A program made the position numbers and the translations under genes. The notes below the pieces were generated by a model that was not told the DNA's origin, did not search any database, and saw nothing but the letters and a program-made list of their open reading frames with translations. From Methanobacteriaceae archaeon (GTDB lineage Archaea; Methanobacteriota; Methanobacteria; Methanobacteriales; Methanobacteriaceae), in contig WOYJ01000090.1 of NCBI GenBank assembly GCA_011620845.1, positions 1-11,648 on the forward strand: a stretch of DNA of 11,648 bases, in the 5' to 3' direction. This document shows, one piece after another, positions 1 to 6,038 of this stretch. Positions within the stretch are counted from its first letter, which is position 1, and every line of letters begins with the position of its first letter.

Positions 1-1072
1 GACCAATTTTAGGCATGGGCAATTTCCTCCCTTTTTCCGGGTTATCCAATTCCACTCTTTGGTCGAAGAATTCGTATTCCTCGAATCCCTGGGTCACTCC
101 TCCCCCGGAAACTCCAATATTCCCGCTTACCGCGGCCAGGGCGTTCATCATATGGAAGGCCAGGTGACCATGTTTGTACCGGTGAGCTCCCCATCCCGCC
201 ACTATACTGGAAGGTTCGCCCCGAGCATAGGACAGTGCTAATTTATCCAATTCATCTAAAGACATATCACATCTATCAGATAGAAATTTCAGGGAATATT
301 TATCCAGTAACTCTTTATGAGCGGTGAAATTTTTGGTATAATTCTCTATGAACTCTTTATCTTCCATCCCGTTCTTTAAAATGATTTTTATAAGGGCCAT
401 GGCTAGATAATGGTCTGTGCCCGGTACCGGTTGAAGGTAAATATCCGCCTGTTTGGCAGTTCTGGTCTTTACTGGATCGATTACCACCAGTTCGGTTCCA
501 TTCCTCCTGGCCTTCTTTAAAATCTTCCAGAGGTGAATGTCAGTTACTGCCGGGTTCCTCCCCCATATTATGATCAGGTTGCTGTTGAGCTGATCCAGTG
601 GGTTGTGGGGGATCTTAACTCCGTAGTCCTGTTCCAGTGCCACGTGGCCTATTCCACCACATACCGTGCCGTTGGTGGTTGTCACCCCGCCAAGTAAATT
701 AAAAAACCTTTTGTTCATTGATTGAAGTGCTGTTCTGGCTCCAAATCCCTGGTAGTACAGGATAGCATGGCTCCCCTGTTTTTTTATGACTTCCTTTATC
801 TTGGAAGCTGTGATGTCCAGTGCTTCATCCCAGCTTATCTGCTCCCATTCTCCATCCCTCTTCAAAAGAGGATGTAACACCCTTTGATGGCTGTAGAAGA
901 AGTTTTCAAGGTATTTCGCGGTATTTTTGCATAGAAAACCATCAGTTATTTTATGATCCGGATTTCCAAGTAGCTTAACCACTTTCCCATCCTTTTCCTG
1001 AGCTATTATTGAGCAGGCCCCGGGACAATCCCGGGTGCACGCTGTAACAACACTTTTCAAAGAATTCCTCAT
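1..1072 (-). CDS. Molybdopterin-dependent oxidoreductase (DMSO reductase superfamily), C-terminus cut off by window edge
   Basis: I translated this by hand from the complement. The frame stays open from an ATG at 1072 to the window edge, giving 357 residues and no stop. The N-terminus has the [4Fe-4S] pattern C12-x3-C16-x3-C20-x27-C48 typical of formate dehydrogenase, polysulfide reductase and acetylene hydratase relatives. A segment reading GTVCGGIGH puts Cys138 where this family carries its Mo/W ligand (Ser, Cys or selenocysteine), so a cysteine-ligated bis-molybdopterin enzyme is predicted. Later motifs such as IIIWGRNPAVT and VVIDPVKTRTA fit the cofactor-binding folds. No Tat signal is visible before the cluster motif, so it is probably cytoplasmic. 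The substrate cannot be told; formate dehydrogenase-like is only one option. It lies 66 bp after the nif-operon ferredoxin on the same strand, behind a T8 tract. No good Shine-Dalgarno precedes the ATG, so the start is somewhat uncertain. Confidence 0.85.
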   Translation of the reverse strand, partial: MRNSLKSVVTACTRDCPGACSIIAQEKDGKVVKLLGNPDHKITDGFLCKNTAKYLENFFYSHQRVLHPLLKRDGEWEQISWDEALDITASKIKEVIKKQGSHAILYYQGFGARTALQSMNKRFFNLLGGVTTTNGTVCGGIGHVALEQDYGVKIPHNPLDQLNSNLIIIWGRNPAVTDIHLWKILKKARRNGTELVVIDPVKTRTAKQADIYLQPVPGTDHYLAMALIKIILKNGMEDKEFIENYTKNFTAHKELLDKYSLKFLSDRCDMSLDELDKLALSYARGEPSSIVAGWGAHRYKHGHLAFHMMNALAAVSGNIGVSGGGVTQGFEEYEFFDQRVELDNPEKGRKLPMPKIG

Positions 1073-1083
1073 CCATGTATTGA

Positions 1084-1103
1084 AATAAAAAAAATAAAAT
1101 AAT
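1084..1103 (-). terminator. Oligo-T tract, possible archaeal terminator after the nif operon
   Basis: On the minus strand this stretch is nearly all T, with an uninterrupted run of eight T (1094-1087). Archaeal RNA polymerase often terminates at such tracts without a hairpin. It lies between the ferredoxin stop and the oxidoreductase start, so it could end the nif transcript or reduce read-through into the next gene. It ends only 11 bases before that gene's ATG, which is unusually close and leaves open that it is simply AT-rich leader. Confidence 0.4.
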
Positions 1104-1110
1104 TTTCTGA

Positions 1111-1120
1111 TTAAATAATT
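1111..1120 (-). promoter_or_regulatory. Weak TATA-like element for the molybdopterin oxidoreductase
   Basis: The minus strand reads AATTATTTAA about 40 bases before the ATG at 1072. With the usual archaeal spacing of about 26 bases, transcription would start near 1089 and give a very short leader, which would fit the missing Shine-Dalgarno. The area is generally AT-rich, so this is a weak prediction. Co-transcription with the nif operon is the alternative. Confidence 0.2.
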
Positions 1121-1138
1121 CTTTACTATCTAAAAGTT

Positions 1139-1381
1139 TTACAAAGTCACGTACCCATTTCTACCGATTAAACCTTGAAATAACTTTATTTCCACCCTTT
1201 TTATGATTATAGCTGATGTAGGGCAGATTTCCATGCATTTATTACACAGTTTACAGGAGTCCGGGGATTTTATGGAGATATTTCCATTTTCTATGCTGAA
1301 GACGTTTGTGGGGCACGCATATGCACATATACTACATTTTGAACCTTCACAATTTTTATAGTCTATCTTAATATAAGCCAT
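1139..1381 (-). CDS. Small 2[4Fe-4S] ferredoxin at the end of the nif operon
   Basis: This 80-residue protein has two cluster-binding motifs: C11-x4-C16-x2-C19-x3-C23-P and C43-x2-C46-x2-C49-x3-C53-P. That is the bacterial-type double 4Fe-4S ferredoxin pattern, with one extra residue in the first spacing and about 27 residues of tail after the last cysteine. I chose the ATG at 1381 because the sequence AGGTGAGG sits eight bases upstream and because the longer reading from 1435 would add 18 residues copied from the end of nifX in another frame. The gene starts 29 bp after nifX and is the last of the nif run. A likely role is electron supply to NifH or to the cofactor assembly proteins, inferred from position only. 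The first motif with its CEGSKC insertion is not the commonest ferredoxin form. Confidence 0.85.
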   Translation of the reverse strand: MAYIKIDYKNCEGSKCSICAYACPTNVFSIENGNISIKSPDSCKLCNKCMEICPTSAIIIKRVEIKLFQGLIGRNGYVTL

Positions 1382-1389
1382 AACCCTAT

Positions 1390-1397
1390 CCTCACCT
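1390..1397 (-). promoter_or_regulatory. Shine-Dalgarno that fixes the ferredoxin start
   Basis: The minus strand reads AGGTGAGG, a strong complement to the archaeal 16S rRNA 3' end, eight bases before the ATG at 1381. No comparable motif serves the upstream ATG at 1435, which lies inside nifX. Confidence 0.7.
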
Positions 1398-1410
1398 AAA
1401 CTTTTGTGAT

Positions 1411-1731
1411 TCAACTCAACAGATGCTCTGAGCATTCGATGAGGGCATCTTCAACTGCATAGTCAAGTTCTATGGGCTTTATCCCTAATTTTCTAAGTTC
1501 AATGGTTGGTTCCTTACCTATCTTAATGCAGAGGACTGCTTTACAATCATTTATAAGATCCAGGGATGCTATCCACCTTTCTGTATGATTATCTAAATGT
1601 AGACTGGTTTTTTCTCTCATCTCTCTGAATTTGCCTTCCTTATCCCTAATTTCGTATATCATGAATTGATCGGCATCTGCAAAATGTAAGTCCACCTTTT
1701 TACCATTGGTGGATGCTACTGCTATCTTCAT
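1411..1731 (-). CDS. nifX: NifX-like FeMo-cofactor carrier / dinitrogenase iron-molybdenum cofactor protein
   Basis: The 106-residue protein begins MKIAVASTNGKKVDLHF and follows the pattern of the NifX/NifB C-terminal family: a short beta strand, a loop with HF at residues 16-17, then alternating beta and alpha elements. Members bind NifB-co or the VK cluster and pass it to or from NifEN during FeMo-cofactor assembly in the cytoplasm. The size is that of a single-domain member, without the radical-SAM part of NifB. It stands directly after nifN, as in the Methanococcus maripaludis nif operon, which supports the nifX label over a general family member. GAGGAGAT lies a few bases before the ATG. 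The ferredoxin follows after 29 bp. Confidence 0.85.
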   Translation of the reverse strand: MKIAVASTNGKKVDLHFADADQFMIYEIRDKEGKFREMREKTSLHLDNHTERWIASLDLINDCKAVLCIKIGKEPTIELRKLGIKPIELDYAVEDALIECSEHLLS

Positions 1732-1748
1732 TTGTATCTCCTCACTGA

Positions 1749-1793
1749 TTACATATCTCCCTCTTTAAACTTCGCATCTTTAATTAATTCCAT
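1749..1793 (-). other. 14-codon reading frame immediately after, and in frame with, the nifN stop
   Basis: Directly after the nifN TAA the next codon is ATG, and the frame reads MELIKDAKFKEGDM before another TAA. GAGGAGATG, the last codons of nifN, could serve as a ribosome site. It may be a micro-ORF, a former C-terminal extension of NifN cut off by a stop mutation, or chance. Nothing shows that it is translated. Confidence 0.2.
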
Positions 1794-3185
1794 TTACATC
1801 TCCTCCTCCGCATATTCCTGATCTTCAATTATCACATCTTCCAATTCTTCTTCAACTATCTCGTAACCTGCTTCATCATAGTAGAAGTCCAGTATGGTGT
1901 TGGTCAGTCTATCAACAAAGTCTATACCTCCTCTGTATCCCAGTGTAGATATTCTCTGCGCCCCTAACCTGTCGAATATAGGGAATCCTGCTCTGAAAAG
2001 CGGTATATTTTCTTCAAGAGCGATGCTTGCACCGTAGGAATTTCCAATGAGTATGTCGGCTCTTACCCTTTTGATTTCCCGGTGCATGTCGTAGAGGTCG
2101 CCCCCAGCCAGGGTAACTGGTGAACATCCTTTCTCCCTGCTGATGGTATCGATATCCTCGGTAAACCTTTTACTTCGAGCTCCTGTGCACACCACAGTTG
2201 GTATCATTCCCATTTCACTGGTGAAACGTGTCATGGCAGATACGAAATCAGGATCTCCAAATATAGCCACTTTCCGGTGGTAGTTGTAGGAATGGGCGTC
2301 TACCATAGCATCCATCAGTCTTCCCCGATCTCGTTCCATACTCTCCGGGATCTCCAGGTCGGCCAGCTGACATGCTGATCTTATGAAGCTGTCCGTATTT
2401 TCCAAACCAAGAGGAAGAGGTCCTGATATCAGATTGACCCCGAATTTCTTCTCCAGGAACACCCCTGCAGAATCAGCATGTTTTGAAAGGGCAATGGTGC
2501 CCGTTGAATTGGCTGTATCCTCCAGTTGCTCCACTGTTGTCCCTCCGTCATATAAGTTCAGGGCAGATTCTGATAACGGTGCATCCAGGTTCTTTGAGAT
2601 ATCGGTTAAGATGATACCTTCCAGTTTGAGGTCGTTTAAGATATTTTTAACTTCCCCTACATCGGCTGGAGATAGGAAACCGGTGATTACATTTACCTTC
2701 CCGTTAGGTGCAGTAGGTATGACTAAATTTTCAACCAGTGCCTTTATGGTTCGGTTGTATCCTTCCACATGGGATTCAGTGTAGCTTGGAGTGGAGATAG
2801 GAACGATTACCGGGAGTTCCCTATCTATGTTGGCATCCTCAAACTTCCTTATGATCCCGGCCATGTCGTCTCCGATTGTCTCGGTTAAGCAGCTCGATGC
2901 AACTGCTATGATGCTGGGGGATTGTTTTTCGGTTATATTTTTAAGGGCCTTCATCAGGTTGTATTCCCCACCGTAGATCACGGTTTTCTCGTTCATGGAG
3001 GTTGATGCAACCTCTATGGGCTCCCTGAAGTGTCTGGTAAGCTGAAATCTCATATAGGTGCTGCAGCCCTGGGAGCCATGAATAAGGGGCATTGCATTTT
3101 TAAGACCGAGGAGGGCTTGGACGGCTCCCATGGGCTGGCACATTTTTGAGGGATTAACAACGGAAAATTTTTTATCGTGATACAT
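1794..3185 (-). CDS. nifN: NifN, beta-like subunit of the NifEN cofactor-assembly scaffold
   Basis: NifN pairs with NifE to form the tetramer on which the FeMo-cofactor precursor is completed. The 463-residue protein resembles NifK throughout (CQPMGAVQALLG, HGSQGCSTY, RHFREP, STPSYTESH, GGTTVEQL), and as second of the two NifDK-like pairs it is NifN by position. Cys16, Cys41 and Cys99 match the three P-cluster cysteines of NifK. The A. vinelandii NifN is reported to supply only one ligand to its cluster, so keeping all three is notable. I start at the ATG at 3185, not the GTG at 3194, because GAGGTGA overlaps that GTG and lies five bases before the ATG. The start is one base after the nifE stop, so translation is probably coupled. 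The last 23 residues are very acidic, an addition of unknown role. Confidence 0.93.
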   Translation of the reverse strand: MYHDKKFSVVNPSKMCQPMGAVQALLGLKNAMPLIHGSQGCSTYMRFQLTRHFREPIEVASTSMNEKTVIYGGEYNLMKALKNITEKQSPSIIAVASSCLTETIGDDMAGIIRKFEDANIDRELPVIVPISTPSYTESHVEGYNRTIKALVENLVIPTAPNGKVNVITGFLSPADVGEVKNILNDLKLEGIILTDISKNLDAPLSESALNLYDGGTTVEQLEDTANSTGTIALSKHADSAGVFLEKKFGVNLISGPLPLGLENTDSFIRSACQLADLEIPESMERDRGRLMDAMVDAHSYNYHRKVAIFGDPDFVSAMTRFTSEMGMIPTVVCTGARSKRFTEDIDTISREKGCSPVTLAGGDLYDMHREIKRVRADILIGNSYGASIALEENIPLFRAGFPIFDRLGAQRISTLGYRGGIDFVDRLTNTILDFYYDEAGYEIVEEELEDVIIEDQEYAEEEM

Positions 3186-3186
3186 T

Positions 3187-4545
3187 TCAGTCACCTCTGA
3201 GGCTGGTGGAATTTAAATCGAATACTGGACTAGAAACCGAGGCATCCACTTCCTTTGCAAAACTAACAAAACCCTTAAACCCGGCGAATGCCGAGATACG
3301 GTCGTGGTTGAAGTCACAGAAGGGGATTCCCAGTTTAAGTGAGATATATTTCTCTTTAGCTCCGGATATGAGCAAGTTCGGCCGGTATTTTTTAAGTAGA
3401 CGGGCTAACTCTGTTGAGCTGGCATCGTCTACTATTATGGTACCGTCTCTTACTGCTTCTTTGATTCTTTCATAATCCTCCCTTATTCCATTCTTGGTTC
3501 CGGACATCATCACGTCCATGCCCAGTTCTTCAAATGCACGTACCAGAGACCAGGCCTTGTTACCACCCACGTATAGGGCAACGGTTTTTCCATTTAATCT
3601 TTCACGGTACTCATCGGTTTTATGCTCCACTTCCTGGAGTCCTTTTTCAATTATCTTTTCTGTCCGCTCTATCATCTCCGGATCCCCGAAGAAATCGGCG
3701 ATTTCCCGGAGGGAGTTTACAGTCTGTTCCAGGCCGAAGAAATTGACCTTTATGGAGGGTATTCCATACTTCTTCTCCATCTTCTTGACCAAGTAGTTTG
3801 AAGACTTCTGGCACTGAACTATATTTAGTTTTGCCCGGTGTGCCTGGGCTATCTCGTCCACGTGGGAGTCTCCGGTGATGGTGCTTATTATATTTACACC
3901 CATCTCCTCCAGGAGGGGTTTAAATCCCCAGAAGTCTCCTGCTACATTGAATTCTCCCACGACATTTATATCGAAGGGTGTGGTTTTCTCGGGTTCCTTG
4001 GTCCCGATGACGTGGTCAAGCAGGGCGTCGCAGCCTATCCAATGCCCTTTGGTCTTATTGTGGTTTTGAAAACCTTCAGATTGGACGGGTATGACTCTGC
4101 ATCCGGTTACTTCTTCTGATTTTTTACAGACCGCCTTTATATCATCACCGATTACTCCGGCTACACAGGTGGCGTAGACGAATACTGCTCCGGGGTTGTA
4201 TAACCTGTGGAGTTCGATGACCGTTTCATAGAGCTTTTTCTCACCGCCGAAGACTATGTCTTTTTCTCCCAGGTCTGTAGAACATCCCTTCTTGTAGAGG
4301 TCCTCCCGGGAGGATTTGCTTCCTCTTATATCCCATGTGCATGCTGCACATCCTATGGGTCCGTGTACCAGGTGGATGGAATCGGTTATGGGCATTAAGA
4401 TTATCCTCGCTCCACCATAGACACATGTTCTCTGGGTAACTGTACCAGGCAGGCTGGCCTTATCACAGACAGGGATGGATAGTCCCTCCCCTTTAATGCA
4501 CATGTGTTTTTTACGTGATTCGAATGTTTCAACTATAGGTTCCAT
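3187..4545 (-). CDS. nifE: NifE, alpha-like subunit of the NifEN cofactor-assembly scaffold
   Basis: The 452-residue protein is a NifD paralogue that with NifN houses the maturing FeMo-cofactor. Cys41 (QRTCVYGG), Cys66 (HGPIGCAAC) and Cys127 (YATCVAGVIGDD) match the cluster ligands Cys37, Cys62 and Cys124 of A. vinelandii NifE. Cys245 (IVQCQKSS) matches its Cys250. Where NifD has its cofactor histidine this protein has Asn, in the stretch DFNHDRISAFAGFKGF. That difference separates NifE from a catalytic alpha subunit. Extra cysteines at 16 and 27 are of unknown use. AGAGGT lies 10 bases before the ATG. It follows nifK after a 107-bp gap containing short repeats and ends one base before the nifN start. 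Confidence 0.95.
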   Translation of the reverse strand: MEPIVETFESRKKHMCIKGEGLSIPVCDKASLPGTVTQRTCVYGGARIILMPITDSIHLVHGPIGCAACTWDIRGSKSSREDLYKKGCSTDLGEKDIVFGGEKKLYETVIELHRLYNPGAVFVYATCVAGVIGDDIKAVCKKSEEVTGCRVIPVQSEGFQNHNKTKGHWIGCDALLDHVIGTKEPEKTTPFDINVVGEFNVAGDFWGFKPLLEEMGVNIISTITGDSHVDEIAQAHRAKLNIVQCQKSSNYLVKKMEKKYGIPSIKVNFFGLEQTVNSLREIADFFGDPEMIERTEKIIEKGLQEVEHKTDEYRERLNGKTVALYVGGNKAWSLVRAFEELGMDVMMSGTKNGIREDYERIKEAVRDGTIIVDDASSTELARLLKKYRPNLLISGAKEKYISLKLGIPFCDFNHDRISAFAGFKGFVSFAKEVDASVSSPVFDLNSTSLRGD

Positions 4546-4578
4546 TATAAAATACCTCTAAATTCCATGAAATTTTTC

Positions 4579-4602
4579 CAATTCATCTTATCAATTCATC
4601 TT
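4579..4602. repeat. Short direct repeat in the nifK-nifE gap
   Basis: CAATTCATCTT occurs twice (4579-4589 and 4592-4602) with a period of 13 bases. It lies in the AT-rich 107-bp spacer between nifK and nifE. It could be a protein site or slippage; there is no independent support for either. Confidence 0.4.
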
Positions 4603-4639
4603 TTTACAATACTAAATTCTATTTAATGGTTTACAATAC
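4603..4639. repeat. Second direct repeat pair in the nifK-nifE gap
   Basis: TTTACAATAC occurs at 4603-4612 and at 4630-4639, followed each time by a similar YAAATTC / CAATTTCC stretch. The first pair of repeats directly abuts it, so most of this spacer is made of repeated short words. Function is unknown. Confidence 0.4.
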
Positions 4640-4652
4640 CAATTTCCTTCTT

Positions 4653-6038
4653 TTACTGCTGTAACTTCCAGTGCTGGTGTTCGTAGTAGTTTTCCAGTAC
4701 CGTGTTGGTTATCATATCTATAAGGTGTATACCACCGTTATATCCCACTACAGGATGTCTGTGGTATCCCACACGGTCATATACTGGGAAGCCGACCCTT
4801 ACCAGGGGAATTCCAACTTCTTTAGCTATGAGTCTGCCATCAGAGCTACCGATCATCAGATCCACTGGATTATCTTTGAGATATACTTCCAGTGCCCTTA
4901 AATCCTGTCCCACCATGGTGTCTATCTCATTCCCGGTATCTTTAGCTATATTCTCTATATCTGGAACGAATTCCTTGTTGTTGGCTCCGGTAAGGACCAG
5001 CTGGGGCACCATGCCCAGTTCTCCCACGAACCGTGCCATTCCAGCTGTGATCTCCGGATCTCCGTAGATGGCAACTGTACGGTTATGCAGGTATCTGGAT
5101 GATAAATCTGCCATGGAATCTATGAGCAAACCCCTCTCATCCAGGATATCATCTGTTATATCCTGGCCAGTGAGTTTCTTCAAATTCCTGAGGAACTGAT
5201 CGGTATTCTGGACACCTATAGGGAGGGGACCTAACTCTGCCGGTACGTTATATTTCTTCTCCAGAGACAGGGCACCTGATCCGGCATATTTAGTTAGAGA
5301 TAGGGTACCGGAACTGTTTGCAGAATCAGCGATTTCTTCTACAGTCGTTCCTCCTTTGGGATAGTATGGTTTAAGTTCGGCTGTAGATGGCCTCAGGGGT
5401 GAGTCGAATGGGTCTGAAATATCGGTGAGTACGATGCCTTCTATGTCCATGAGGCTCAGGATATGTTTTATTTCCCTGACATCACCAGGATTCACCATCC
5501 CTGGAATTATATTTATTTTCTCGTTGGGTTCTGAGGGTTCTGCCACATGATCGATTAGAGCTTTAACTGCATTATCGTATCCTTTGAGGTGTGTTTCCAC
5601 GAAACTTGGGGTGCTGATGGGTACGATCTTTATTTTCTCTGTTTTTTCTTCACCAATCTTTTCGGTTAATTCCTTTTTCGCGGTTTTAATAAATCCAAAC
5701 ACGTCATCTCCGATGATTTCACTGGAACAGGTGGTGATTACACCAATTAAACTGGGTTTAAGCCGTATTGCCACGTTTTGCAGCCCTTCCACCAGGTTTC
5801 TTCTTCCGCCGAAGACCGCCGCATCCTCGTGGAGGGATGTTACCGCGATCTCTGAAGGTTCTCTGAAGTGGCGGGAAAGTGAGTATCTGACGAAGGTAGA
5901 ACACCCCTGAGAACCATGAACTAGGGGGACTGCTCTTCTAACTCCGGTAACTGCATACATAGCCCCTAAGGGCTGACAGGTTTTTAGGGGGTTGATTATG
6001 GCATTTCTTTCCTTTTCTATGAGATTTACACAGCTCAT
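4653..6038 (-). CDS. nifK: NifK, beta subunit of molybdenum-iron dinitrogenase
   Basis: With NifD this 461-residue protein forms the alpha2beta2 dinitrogenase that reduces N2 to ammonia. Cys21 (KTCQPLGA), Cys46 (GSQGCSTF) and Cys104 (TTCSSEIIGDD) are the beta-side P-cluster ligands. Ser145 in STPSFVETH is the counterpart of A. vinelandii Ser188. The protein is about 60 residues shorter than the A. vinelandii NifK (523), mostly because the long N-terminal arm is missing, as expected for methanogen-type proteins. The ATG overlaps the nifD stop in an ATGA, and AGAGGTGG inside the end of nifD is its ribosome site, so the two subunits are translationally coupled. It is followed by a 107-bp spacer before nifE. 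Confidence 0.95.
   Translation of the reverse strand: MSCVNLIEKERNAIINPLKTCQPLGAMYAVTGVRRAVPLVHGSQGCSTFVRYSLSRHFREPSEIAVTSLHEDAAVFGGRRNLVEGLQNVAIRLKPSLIGVITTCSSEIIGDDVFGFIKTAKKELTEKIGEEKTEKIKIVPISTPSFVETHLKGYDNAVKALIDHVAEPSEPNEKINIIPGMVNPGDVREIKHILSLMDIEGIVLTDISDPFDSPLRPSTAELKPYYPKGGTTVEEIADSANSSGTLSLTKYAGSGALSLEKKYNVPAELGPLPIGVQNTDQFLRNLKKLTGQDITDDILDERGLLIDSMADLSSRYLHNRTVAIYGDPEITAGMARFVGELGMVPQLVLTGANNKEFVPDIENIAKDTGNEIDTMVGQDLRALEVYLKDNPVDLMIGSSDGRLIAKEVGIPLVRVGFPVYDRVGYHRHPVVGYNGGIHLIDMITNTVLENYYEHQHWKLQQ

Noticed and set aside
59..241. Plus-strand 60-codon frame at the left edge
   Set aside because: It lies opposite the oxidoreductase, whose frame is open and conserved.
657..665. Selenocysteine codon at the molybdenum ligand
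   Set aside because: The codon at the ligand position is TGT (Cys), not TGA.
1..1072. FwdB/FmdB formylmethanofuran dehydrogenase subunit
   Set aside because: The N-terminal cluster motif and the following sequence follow the formate dehydrogenase/polysulfide reductase pattern, not the CPFCGTLC-type start expected of FwdB.
1382..1435. Longer ferredoxin reading starting at 1435
   Set aside because: The extra 18 residues lie in nifX in another frame and there is no ribosome site; the ATG at 1381 has AGGTGAGG in front of it.
3186..3194. GTG start for NifN at 3194
   Set aside because: The Shine-Dalgarno GAGGTGA overlaps this GTG, so it serves the ATG at 3185.
2383..5910. Plus-strand reading frames across nifN, nifE and nifK
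   Set aside because: They mirror strongly conserved nif genes on the other strand, and their sequences resemble no protein family.
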